From positions 1-64,000 of the forward strand of contig JAMPIV010022933.1 in assembly GCA_024509875.1 (NCBI GenBank): a DNA stretch of 64,000 nt, read 5' to 3'. A model generated the notes under the pieces. It had not been told where the DNA came from, did not search any database, and was given only the letters and a program-made list of their open reading frames with translations. Every line of letters begins with the position of its first letter. Within the stretch, counting starts at the first letter, position 1. The position numbers and the translations under genes are program-made. Shown piece by piece: positions 11,762-21,800 of this stretch. The DNA comes from Oreohelix idahoensis. Lineage: Eukaryota; Mollusca; Gastropoda; Stylommatophora; Oreohelicidae.

Positions 11762-14175
11762 TGTCGTGGAATATTCTAATCCACATATATAAATTATTAG
11801 GTAAATATGAAGCCTAACAAATAAAATTAATAAAGGAAGAAGAATGGTAAAGAACAGTGCTGTCACAATGACAGTACTCGAAATCCCCTTGTTTTCTACT
11901 GCGTATGCAAATTGTAACGTTTCACGTTGATATTAAGGGCCTTCTGCAACATACACGCGTTTCCCAAACACACAATAAAATGTGCTGCCTTTCTAAGAAA
12001 AACCTTGAAATATGCAAGTTGACCTAAATTTTAAATTCCATTCATGTCTTTTCTACACTATGTTACCAAAAACAAAAGACAGATGGACTAAAGGATAGCG
12101 AGAAGGGAGAGGCAGAAAGCCGAACACTAAACACGCGTCGCGCGATACACAAATGCTGCCATCACGCGTGTAAGACTACATGCACTAACTTTTTTTTCAG
12201 ACGGACAGTGATAAATTCACTACCCTTCCCAGAGTTAGGTTTTAAAATCACAAAAAACGCTTATTAGGAAAGATAACAATAGATGGGTTTACGTTTGAAA
12301 ACATTACAGTACCCAGACAGCACATCTTCGAAACAGGAGGTAGAAGAAATTGCATATTTTGAACGCAGCCACGTAGCTCTTTTAAATTTGGATATTTGGG
12401 TTCCTTAGGGCTTGCTGACAAAGAATATGTAAAACGTTACGCAAATAGTCCAGGAATTAATAAATTATAACCAAAATAAAATAGTGGGGATGCCTGACAA
12501 CATGGAATCATTTCTGCTCATAAAATTTTTGTATAACGTGTTTGAAAAAAACTTTACGTTACAGAAATAGCCTACCATGTAAACTCCAAATTGATTGGAG
12601 CGCAACAAATGAAAGACTAACCACGATTGGTCGGGCTATAAATACTATCTTGGTTGTTAGGGAGACGTAGGAAGGTAACATTTTTTTCAAACACTTGTCG
12701 AAACGTGGCTCCATTGGCTAGACTCGCTGATATACTCACTTAGGAGCGTTAGTTCGAGACCACTAGTGCAAATAAGCTTGATAAAGCAACAGTGCGTTGA
12801 AGCCAGCTCATATTTTTGCTAAATAAAAGCCTGGAACATAAGCAGATGGGAATTTGTGCCAGTAAATGTGCCAGAATTCATTGCTAATCAACGTATCTGT
12901 GTTTATTCTATGAATTGTGGTAAGCTTGAACCATTCAGTACCTTTTAATGAAAATTGAATGTGAATTGTTAATTTATGCCTGTATATATATGTGTAGTTC
13001 AGTGGCAAACAGGAGATAAAGCCTATAATGCTCCAGCCTGAACAGAGGGTGTCGGAGGAAAGTAAAACGGCATGGAATGGCCAAATAGTACACTGACACC
13101 TGGATGATTGACTAGAAAGAAATAATGCTGGAATGGCAGAGGCGTGGTAACCATTAAGGAGGTTAATACTGGAATAAAGTATTTCACATGAAGCTGATAG
13201 TTGGCCTAACGCTCTGAACTCAATGTTTGTGCTGTATTGTGCTCAGTGTAAAAAGAGAGTATAAATTAGTTATGAAGTAGAAGGTACATCCTTCTTGTTT
13301 TCAGGGACCGTGGTCTTGATGGTACTGAGCAGCACCTGGTCAGAGCTTTGCTGAATCCAGAGTCGGACAGCATACTCCTTGGTCTTTTTAGCTATCAGTG
13401 AGGTGTCTCCAGAGCCCAGTGGAGAATTCGAGCAGAGGAGTCCTTTCCTGCCGCCATCACGCAAGATAAGCTGATTTGGCCAGCTGAGCTCAACATTATG
13501 TCCCCTCATCTTGAAATGACTTTGTAAAAATAACATTCAGAGGGGAATTTAATTGTCTTAATATCAGGAACTGAGAACATCTCCAATACTAGTCCCAAAA
13601 GACAAACTATTGAAGTCATGATGACAAATACCAACAGAGCTTGAACAAAACAAAACCAGTATTACCTCATATTACTACTACACAACTGACACACATAGGA
13701 TACTTTTAATAATATATGTCATTACAATATTCATATTGATAAATTCTGTACATATAACTTGTAAGAAAAATTGATTGTGATTCCTGGTTCCATTTGTATT
13801 TGAATCAGGACACATATTCATTCATAATAACAATGAATACATATTGTTATTTGAAAAGTTATCAGTGACTCCTTAAGATATTCTCATAGAGTGTTATATG
13901 TATGTGAGTGTCACAGTATTGTCAAGAGTAGTGGATTAAATTAAATTGTTTATCTGTCTGTTGTTGTGACTTACACTTCATCATACACATACCCTAGACA
14001 CATAACGTAGTCATCACACTATTCCAGAATAATTCTGACTGAGATATATAGATATGTGGTAGCAAGTAAGGTTATCTATAATACACTACTCTTAATAGAT
14101 ATAGATACCTTCACAGCTGATCTCAGTCAGTACACTAGTCCCCTATAAATATTTATAACATCCCACTTCACCACA
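11762..14175 (+). repeat. Element A 5' LTR
   Basis: Starts TGTCGTGGAATATTC and ends CACTTCACCACA (TG...CA). It is nearly identical to 27671-30084 and related, inverted, to both LTRs of element C. At 2.4 kb it is long for a gypsy element. The stretch from about 12,800 to 13,560 is much better conserved between A and C than the first ~400 bp. Confidence 0.97.
12626..12827 (+). promoter_or_regulatory. LTR promoter and polyadenylation signal
   Basis: Inverted CCAAT box (ATTGG, 12626-12630) and TATA box CTATAAATA (12636-12644), both retained in C (around 35457-35475 and 42540-42556). AATAAA follows at 12822-12827. This predicts transcription start near 12,668, a short R of about 170 bp and an unusually long U5 of about 1.3 kb. 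Confidence 0.65.
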
Positions 14176-14180
14176 TATAT

Positions 14181-14200
14181 TGGGGTCTCGCTCTTGGGAT
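14181..14200 (+). other. Primer-binding site, diverged
   Basis: Lies 5 bp after the LTR. TGGGGTCTCGCTCTTGGGAT is a decayed form of the exact tRNA-Pro-type site found in element C. Confidence 0.7.
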
Positions 14201-14377
14201 TTTGAATCTTTCCCTATTAAAAATATTGGGGGTAATTCACTTCAGGGAATATAAGAATTAAAAGGTATCCTTGGGTGGAATTAAATAACGTTGAGCTCAC
14301 GGTGCCTGTGTTGTCCATTAGATATATTTAGAGATTAAATTGTTGGTTAGACATTGTAGAAATTTACCTGATAGACA

Positions 14378-16414
14378 ATGGCGGACCTGGCCAAGTTTCG
14401 ATCTGCTGCTGTACAGACTGCAAAAGAGTTAGGATTAGATGGGCAAGTTATGGTTGCCTATGTCACTACGGAATGTGACAAATTTATTGAACGCGAAGAA
14501 AGAAGATTAGAAAAAGAGGCCGAAAGAAAGTTAGAGGCTGAGACTAAGAGGTTGCAAGCTGAGGCTGAGACTAAGAGGTTGCAGATTGAGGCTGACAAAG
14601 AGGCTAAGAAATTGGAAGCAGAAAGAGAAGACAAGAAATTAGCTGCAGAAAGGGAAGAGAAGAAATTAGCTGCAGAAAGAGAAGAGAGGAAATTAGCTGC
14701 AGAAAGGGAAGCAGAAGATAAAAGATTACAAAGGGAACATGAGTTACGACTAAGGGAGTTTGAGTTTCAGGGCCATGCTCCTGAAAATGGTGCCAGTCCC
14801 TTTGCCTCTGATGCTACCGCTAGCCAGGGAGCCTCAACCTCAGCTATGAATTTTCATTTAGATCATTTTGTTGAGAAAGACGATGATATAGAGAGCTACC
14901 TAAATAGGTATGAACTATTAGCTACCACGTATGGGTTAGAGAGAGAAAGGTGGAGCTTAAAGTTATCTCAGGGACTTCGTGGGGCAGCTTATGAAGTTTT
15001 TGCAAAAATGAGCAGAGGTGATCAGGAAAATTATGACATGCTAAAGCAGGCTCCATTGTTAAGGTATGAAAAGAATGCAGAATTTTATAGGAAAAAATTT
15101 AGGAATGCTAAACTACTGTCAGGTGAAACCTATCACCAGTTCTCTGCACGAATAGAGACATACTTGGAGAAATGGACTTCTCTGGGGAAAACCCAAGATC
15201 TTAAGGAAATGGTCCTTATAGAGCAATTAAGAGAGTCCATGGCTCCAGACCTGAGAAAGTTTCTCATGGAACAAGGTGCAGAGAGGCTGGGTGAGTTGCT
15301 AAATGTTGCTGAAAGGTATCAAGCAGCTCAAGCAGAGGTAACAGGTAATAAAAAGAAACAGGTGGACAACTTTAGGGCACCACAGAACTTTAATAAATTT
15401 GATCCTAAGGATCAAAATAAAGGTAAGCACCAATTTGATAGGCCACGGTATGAAAATAAAAATAAATTCCCACAATTCGATGAAAGGAAATATGATGAAA
15501 GAAAATCTTTCAACCAAGGAAAAAGGTGGTGTAAGAATTGTCAGATGGACAATCATGACACTGACCGTTGCAGAAGGAAACCTGTGTATATGGCAACCCT
15601 TCAGGTCAGGTCGACCTCAAGACAGGAGGAGGATATTATGTTGGATACCACTCCAGAAGAGATGAGGAAGGCACAGGCTGGGGATAAAACACTCAAGCCT
15701 TGTTTCAGAAAATTGTCAACTTGTCATACAACTCCAGGCAAGGGAGATTTTTACATGAAAAACAAGTTGATGTATAGGAAGGCCGGAACTAGATCCCATG
15801 GTCACGGACAGCTGGTTCTTCCAAAAAGATATAGGGCAGACTTAATAAGGAGCCTACATGTGAAACCAGATGGGGACCATGAGAAGATAGGTACCATCAT
15901 TCAAAAGGTGGCTCACAATTATTATTGGCCCAAAGCAAGATGGGACATTGAGAATTTTGTAGAAAGGTGTAGCATAGCACATGAGGGAACACCCACAAGT
16001 GGGAACATGGATCAGGACCTGGACACGCCACGGGGCAAAATTAGGCCTGACAATAAAAAGAAATATAGATTTGATAAAGTGGACCAAATGGAATGGGAAG
16101 CCCCTTTTCACGGACAAGCTTCACTTAACTGTTTTACAATGGCCACTATGCGGAGAGTGCAAAAAGATGTCTTACCCCAGGATAAGCCGACAATCCCTCA
16201 ATCGGACTTAAACAAACTGGAGGAAGAGGATGTAGAGAGGAAATCTCTCATCAAGAATTTTAAGAGGGGAGACAGCCCCAAGAGAAAAATTGGTAGCGGT
16301 CGTTTTGTGAATGATAATTCTGGGAGGAAAAATCATCACTATAAAGCTTCGAGTGGAAGAGACCATACCGGTGCATGGACAAATAAGTCCACACAATTAA
16401 AGGTCCACATGTAG
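14378..16414 (+). pseudogene. gag: Element A Gag-derived ORF lacking protease and integrase core
   Basis: 678 codons from ATG to TAG. Residues 1-125 are a charged, probably coiled-coil region built of K-L-E/A-E repeats. Residues 157-385 are the Gag body, closely matching element C. A CCHC zinc knuckle (C-x2-C-x4-H-x4-C, RWCKNCQMDNHD) lies near residue 385. Directly after it (about residue 401) the protease present in C is missing, and an in-frame junction leads to the DKTLKPCF linker. From about residue 487 the protein no longer matches C. A poor H-x6-H zinc-binding start (HVKPDGDH) with a broken CxxC follows, then ~150 residues of unknown Lys/Asp-rich sequence. The frame stays open throughout, which suggests the rearranged form was propagated. 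It cannot supply protease or integrase catalysis. Confidence 0.85.
15832..16402 (+). other. Replacement segment of unknown origin in element A
   Basis: Element C has about 0.7 kb encoding the HHCC finger and the D,D35E core here. A has about 0.57 kb of unrelated sequence. Homology resumes at AAAGGTCCAC (16401). The first ~45 codons retain an HHCC-like outline (NYYWPKARWDIENFVERC) typical of other gypsy integrases, so this may derive from a different element. The remaining codons match nothing I know. Confidence 0.7.
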
Positions 16415-16416
16415 CT

Positions 16417-17645
16417 ATGTTAAGAACGTGGACTGATGAAAAGGCAGAGGAAAACATTACATCTTCATACCAATATGTGAATGAGCTGACCACTCGGTTA
16501 AAAACTGGCTGGAAACTTGCCAATGAAAATTTGAAACAAGCCAGGAAGAAACATGCTGCCTATTATAACAGGAAGGCGAAAGACAGAGATTTGGCTGTGG
16601 GAGAGAAGGTACTGCTTCTTTTGCCCGGGAGTCAGAATAAGTTACAAATTGGATGGCAGGGTCCATATACCGTTTTAGAGAAGGTGTCTAGAACAAATTA
16701 TAAGATAGATAAGAAGGGGAAAGAAAAAATCTATCATGTGAATCTCCTGAAGAAATATTTGGAAAGAGAACATCAGGAAGAGACACACTTGTTGACCTTG
16801 TCCATCGCCATGGAGATGAAAAAGGAACCACTTTCATCATTTGAATATCCATTACACCCCTGTGAGACAGCAGCACAGGTGAAAATCAGTACACATTTAA
16901 CGAAAACTCAGAAAGAGAGAGTGCAACAGGTTCTAAATAATCATGCAGAGGTGTTAACAGACCGACCAGGGCATACAAACCTATTGGAATATGATATGAA
17001 ACTAATAGACTCCACACCTGTCTGTATGAAACCATATTCGATTCCGTTTGCTAAGGAAAAAGCTTTGAAGGAAGAGATAGACTATCTATTGAAGGAAGGA
17101 ATTATTTCGCACAGTGAGTCTTCGTATAGTTCCGGTGTTGTACTCTTAAGGAAGCCCTCTGTAGAACATAGACTCTGTATAGATTACAGGAGACTGAATG
17201 CTATTACAGAAGGACAGGTGGATCCATTGCCGGATACAAATCAGCTGTTTGCCAGACTAAATAAAGCTAAATATTTCTCAAAAGTGGATCTGAGTAAAGG
17301 ATACTATCAGATTCCAGTAAAGCCTGAGGTTAGACCATACCTAGCTTTTAGTACCTCAGAAGGACACTATGAGTTTAATAGATTGCCATTTGGATTGAAG
17401 AATGCGCCTAGTGTCTTCTCTAGAATGATGAGAAAATTATTGGATCCTCTGAATAATCCCTGTATAACAAATTTTATGGATGATATCCTTATAGCAACAG
17501 AAACATTTGAGGAACACATTGACTCTCTGAACATGCTGTTTGATCGACTTAGGGAGGCAAATTTAACAGCCCGACCAACCAAATGTTGCGTTGGATGTAA
17601 AGAATTGGAATTTTTGGGACACACAGTTTATCAGGGAAACATGAC
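16417..17645 (+). pseudogene. pol: Element A integrase C-terminus and RT (5' part), cut by element B
   Basis: Starts in a frame shifted relative to the upstream ORF. The GPY/F module (GWQGPYTVLEKV) is followed by a Ty3-type RT: PYSIPFAKEKALKEEIDYLL, CIDYRRLNAI, the first catalytic Asp in KVDLSKGYYQ, LPFGLKNAPSVF and the catalytic FMDD box. Coding stops where element B enters after GNMT. One residue in the KPS-x-E motif differs from C (Val for Gly). RNase H lies beyond B at 26929-27603. Confidence 0.9.
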
Positions 17646-18728
17646 TGTTGCGTGATAAATTCTCGCAACATCGTTTTATTTCAATATCTGTTTTATAACG
17701 CAAGGGCAACAACTGCTTGGAATTTATAGTCACTTTTCTCGGTAAGCATTTGTCTTCTCGCGTTGGTATCGAATGCAGTTAACTTTTGAGCTGTGGTCAT
17801 TTTTGCGCTGGACTGCGCATGACTTGTCTTGTTGTTTGGTCGATCGGTTTCCGCCCACCACTAGTGGGAGTGAGCGATTTGGAATGGCGATAGAGATGCC
17901 TCGTTGAAGAGGGGATCTCCGCTTTTTTTTTGTTCTGTCAGGGATGTGTAGTCCTCTTATGGATATTTCGTTTAGTCGAGATAATACCTCTAGTGTTTTC
18001 CCACATGTCGGGAGGCGTGATATTTCTGTGTATTTCATGAAAGCAAGGTAAATTGACTTTTCATTAACTCTATCGATTTTGGGTCGTGAGCGATTTCGAT
18101 TCATAGCCTGTCTGCGAAAGTCGTCGTCACGAGATGTTTTTTCCCAGCTCACATGTCGCTGCATTGTACTGCATCGGTTGATGCATGTACCAAGGACCAT
18201 TACTTGCTACTTTGTTAAATGAACTAGGTTTAGAAAACCTTTATTATCTAGAGGATATTCTTGAGGACATTATTTATACTTCGGCAGACGTGTCTGTCTT
18301 GCTGAAGTCAAACTAAGGAGAGTGAACTGATCTCATACATCTGGTTATCTCCTGGCTGTTATAGAAAAGGATGGAGTTGTTCACCTGACTACATTTACAG
18401 CACTTTGAAATATAACATGCATCTGACTCATCATTGTAATGCTGTCTACCGTTTATTGCTGTATTGAATGTTGCTGTGATAATGACTGTTTGATGTGCCT
18501 ACACATTTGCGTAACCATTTTGTCACTGTGGCGTCCACAATAAATAATGAAGAAAAACGTCAACGGCTGTTTCAAGACTCATTGACTTTATACGTCGTGA
18601 GTTTACTGACGTCCTATGTGGATTGCCCTGTTATTGTTGCATGAACATTGTTTTGACTGAACACATCTACACACTACACAAAACCAGACATGCGGATACC
18701 ATCCATCATCATATGGCATCACGCATCA
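17646..18728 (+). repeat. Element B 5' LTR
   Basis: 1,083 bp, TGTTGCGTGATAAATTC...CACGCATCA. It matches the 3' LTR except for about three substitutions and a few 1-base indels in homopolymers. AATAAA lies at 18539-18544. The LTR opens with a short stem (TGTTGCG..CGCAACA). Confidence 0.97.
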
Positions 18729-18730
18729 TT

Positions 18731-18747
18731 TGGTGGCCATAAGCTGG
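18731..18747 (+). other. Element B primer-binding site
   Basis: TGGTGGCCATAAGCTGG starts two bases after the LTR. TGG pairs with a tRNA CCA end; the tRNA species is not determined. It differs from the A/C site. Confidence 0.6.
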
Positions 18748-20162
18748 TTTGATTCTGGTACTAGCAAACACGGGGTCCCTTACCCACTTCATTTTCAACA
18801 AGAATTCATCAGCATCCTTCAAGAAATTAACATTCTTCAATACAGTCAACATCTTCAAAATTTTCAAAGTACTCGGCGTTGCCCGGTAAAAGTCAAAATT
18901 TCAACTTTTTGACGGAAACAAGAATTTGACAGTACCCGGCGTTGTTACATGTTGCCGGATAACTCGGACTGCTGTTATCTTTTACGCAAGTCAAGCAAGT
19001 TGCTGCTGTCAAGGTTCCAGTGCTGTCGTTTTTTGAGAAGGTCAAGTGCCGGTTGAAACGGGTTGTTTTCTGAAGAAGGCCAAGTACCGATTTCCATCAA
19101 CTTACTTTTGGATTAGAAGGTCAAGTGCCGAAACAACTCAACACACAGTATTTCAGAAGCTCTTGTACCATCGTGTTAGCAGTGGAAGCAGTTCAGATGT
19201 GCCATCATCGTTGGAGCTTCGCTCTTTAGGACGTTGATTGACATCCGTTTTTCTGCTGTTCTACGATTGGAAGCCTTTAAGTTAAGTGGCCTGTTTGTAT
19301 GTAAACTGTGCCCTTATACTTCTGCTGAGTCTTCTGTGTATCATCTCATTCTATATGTTATATGTCTATATGTTATTTGTATATTTATATGTTTATATTT
19401 CAGCGGGTTCTCGGTTGGGTGGTGTCTCCGTTAGATTATGCCACGTCATAGAGGTCGTCTATTGTGAGCGTTTTCTGTAAGGTTTGCAAATTTCCGATAC
19501 TGGAATTTGCTAAGCGACTTCTGTTGCTATTTATGTTAGCTGTGATGACATGTTTTTAATATTGTTTTCGTTATTATTTCACATTCTTTAGTTTTGTTGT
19601 GATTTGTTTGTATTTGTTAGCCTACTCTTGTCTATAATTTAGTTTCATACAACATTTTTGTTTATACACTGTGGTGTCATGTATTTTGTTTAATTCTATC
19701 GCAGATATCGTCACATTTTTTGTGATATTTCATTAATTTCTGCTTTATTTTTAGTTGATTTCTGCGAAAGTTTTTGTATTGTTGCTGATCTTTGTTATTG
19801 TTTACATTGTTATTGTTTACATTGTTTGTATTGTTTACATTTTCAATGTTTACATTCTGCATGTGTTTACATAGTCATTGTTTACAGTTATAGTAATTAG
19901 TTAATGGGCTATGCTAATGCACTGTTACTACTATACTGATGATAAATGAATGATGAATAGTGTCGTGCACTATTGAATGAGAAGTGCACTTATGATCAAG
20001 ATTTGAGTGCTGATATTTCATATACAAGTTCTTTGATTGGAGACTTGTTTCCCACAGAGACTGGGATAATATAATGTGATGTGAATATACAAGTGCTTAA
20101 TTAAGACTTGTTACACTTAGGTTTGAAATAAATTAGTTAATTATTTCAGGTTTTGGACTCAT
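18748..20162 (+). other. Element B untranslated leader
   Basis: About 1.4 kb without a credible ORF. The first half repeats GTCAAGTGCCG-like phrases at about 19,039, 19,080 and 19,121. The second half has GTTTACATTGTTATT repeats at 19,790-19,890. It probably contains packaging or translation signals. Confidence 0.6.
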
Positions 20163-21275
20163 ATGTTAGACAACATGTCTAAATTTGAGCACTTTATTGA
20201 GCAGGGTAAATTGCTTGGGAAGACTGGTGATAAGTTAGAAGAATTTGCAACTGCTCGATATGATAAAGCAATGGAAGCTGAACAAAAGAAACTGCATATG
20301 GAAGCTGAACAAAAGAAACTGCAGATGCAGGTGGATGAAAAGAGATTCCAAATGGAAATGGAAAAACAAAAAAGGGAATCAGAAGCTGAGGAAAGAAAGC
20401 TACAGCTAGAGGCTGAGAATAAAAGACTTGAAAAAGAAGCTGAAAATAAAAGACTTGAAAAAGAAGCTGAAAATAAAAGACTTGAAAAAGAAGCTGAAAA
20501 TGAAAGACTTCAAATGCAGGCTCAAGCTGAAGAAAGGAAGTTACAAAGAGAGTCTGATGAGAGGAAAGCAAAAATGGAACATGAAGAAAAACTCTTAGCT
20601 TTAGAGTTGGAGAAATTGAAATTGACGAGCATGAGTAATGGTAATGATTCAAACAAGGGTTCATCTTCTGGGAAGGCTAATAATGATACTTTTAAGATTA
20701 AGTTACCAACATTTAGTCCTTCCAGTGATGACATAATGTTCTATCTGGACAGATTTGAACAAGCATGTACAGCTCATAACATAGACAAAGCAAAATATGT
20801 TTATCAGTTATCAGGGATACTGACAGGTAAAGCTCTAAGTATATTAAATATGGTGGATGAACCTGACAAGAGCAATTATGAGGTTGTCAGGGCCGCTTTG
20901 TTAAAGAAATATCAGCTTAACGAAGACGGCTATCGTCTACAATTTAAAAACATGTTACCTGAAAATGGAGTTGAATTCTCCGAGTTTATTGCAAGAATAC
21001 GCATTACTTTCTCACGATGGGTTGAACTATCTAAGACGGAAAAAACTTATGAAGGACTTATGGACTTAATACTTAGAGACAAAGTCATGTCGTCTGTCAA
21101 TGAGTCTTTCCTTGCTTTCCTTCATGAACGTAAACCTAAAACAATAAAAGAAATGGAAGATTTCTGTTGCCAATACGTAACTGCGCACCCACACATAACC
21201 ATGGGTAACTCTAAGGTGAAAGAAGGTTTACCAGTTGCTTCGGCAGCTCCGTATGGTCAAAAACTTTGCTCGTAG
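20163..21275 (+). pseudogene. gag: Element B Gag (structural protein)
   Basis: 370 codons. The Gag structural protein would assemble the virus-like particle. Residues 15-165 are a strongly charged coiled-coil region with four tandem 27-bp repeats (AENKRLEKE; 20417-20511). Residues ~175-350 resemble the retrotransposon Gag body (FKIKLPTFSPSSDDIMFYLDRFEQA, then a helical segment to FCCQYVTAHP). A second ATG 15 bases in (MSKFEHFIE) may be the real start. The frame ends early at 21275 because one extra A in the A5 run near 21258 shifts into the nucleocapsid frame. Same architecture as A/C Gag but low sequence similarity. Confidence 0.85.
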
Positions 21276-21795
21276 ATCCCAACAAAATTTTGATAGAAAG
21301 GGCAGCGGTAATTTCTGTCAAAATCATGGAAACCAATTTCATGGTGATTCTTCTTCGAAGAATTGGAGACAACCTGATAGTGGTCGTTACTATCACCCTA
21401 ATAATTATAAGCATTTCAAAAGAGGATATGGTAATAGAGGTTATTCCTGCCGAAGACCTCAGAACCAAACAAATAGATGTTCGCATCAATGTGAACATGA
21501 TAGTAATCGTGGAAACTGGAATTCGAACCAGTATAACAATTACAATAGAGACAATAATAACTGCAGAGATAATAATAACTCTGATAACTTCAGAGGTAAT
21601 AATAGTCGGGGTAGATCTCAACACACAAAAAAAAGAGATATCAGCAGGCTAATGCTGTACAACAGGAAACTGAGGGAGCCTGTAATCATGTTGTTGATAG
21701 TAAAAACTTTGACGCTGTCACTAGTTCTGCTTTTGACTTTGAGAGAGCAAACAAATGCCCCCAATGCAGTACTTTATTCGAACCGGGTACCATAA
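21262..21795 (+). pseudogene. Element B nucleocapsid segment (frame +1)
   Basis: Continues Gag in the next frame. It is very rich in Asn, Arg, Gly and Tyr (HNRGNWNSNQYNNYN-like), as expected for an RNA-binding nucleocapsid, without a clear CCHC knuckle. Near the A8 run at 21622-21629 coding passes back to the first frame, which carries a CPQC...CGH motif just before protease. Either both shifts are decay or sequencing errors, or one could be programmed. Confidence 0.65.
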
Positions 21796-21800
21796 CTACT

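Noticed and set aside
13270..13536. 88-codon antisense frame in the A LTRs as a possible gene
   Set aside because: Element C has an in-frame stop, and conservation covers the whole surrounding LTR region and not this frame specifically.
16457..17624. Minus-strand open frames opposite element A pol (and 37103-39918 opposite C)
   Set aside because: Shadows of the real coding strand; they follow the conservation of pol.
17730..18200. 156-codon minus-strand frame inside the element B 5' LTR
   Set aside because: The same sequence in the 3' LTR is split by 1-base indels, and no domain or codon pattern is seen.
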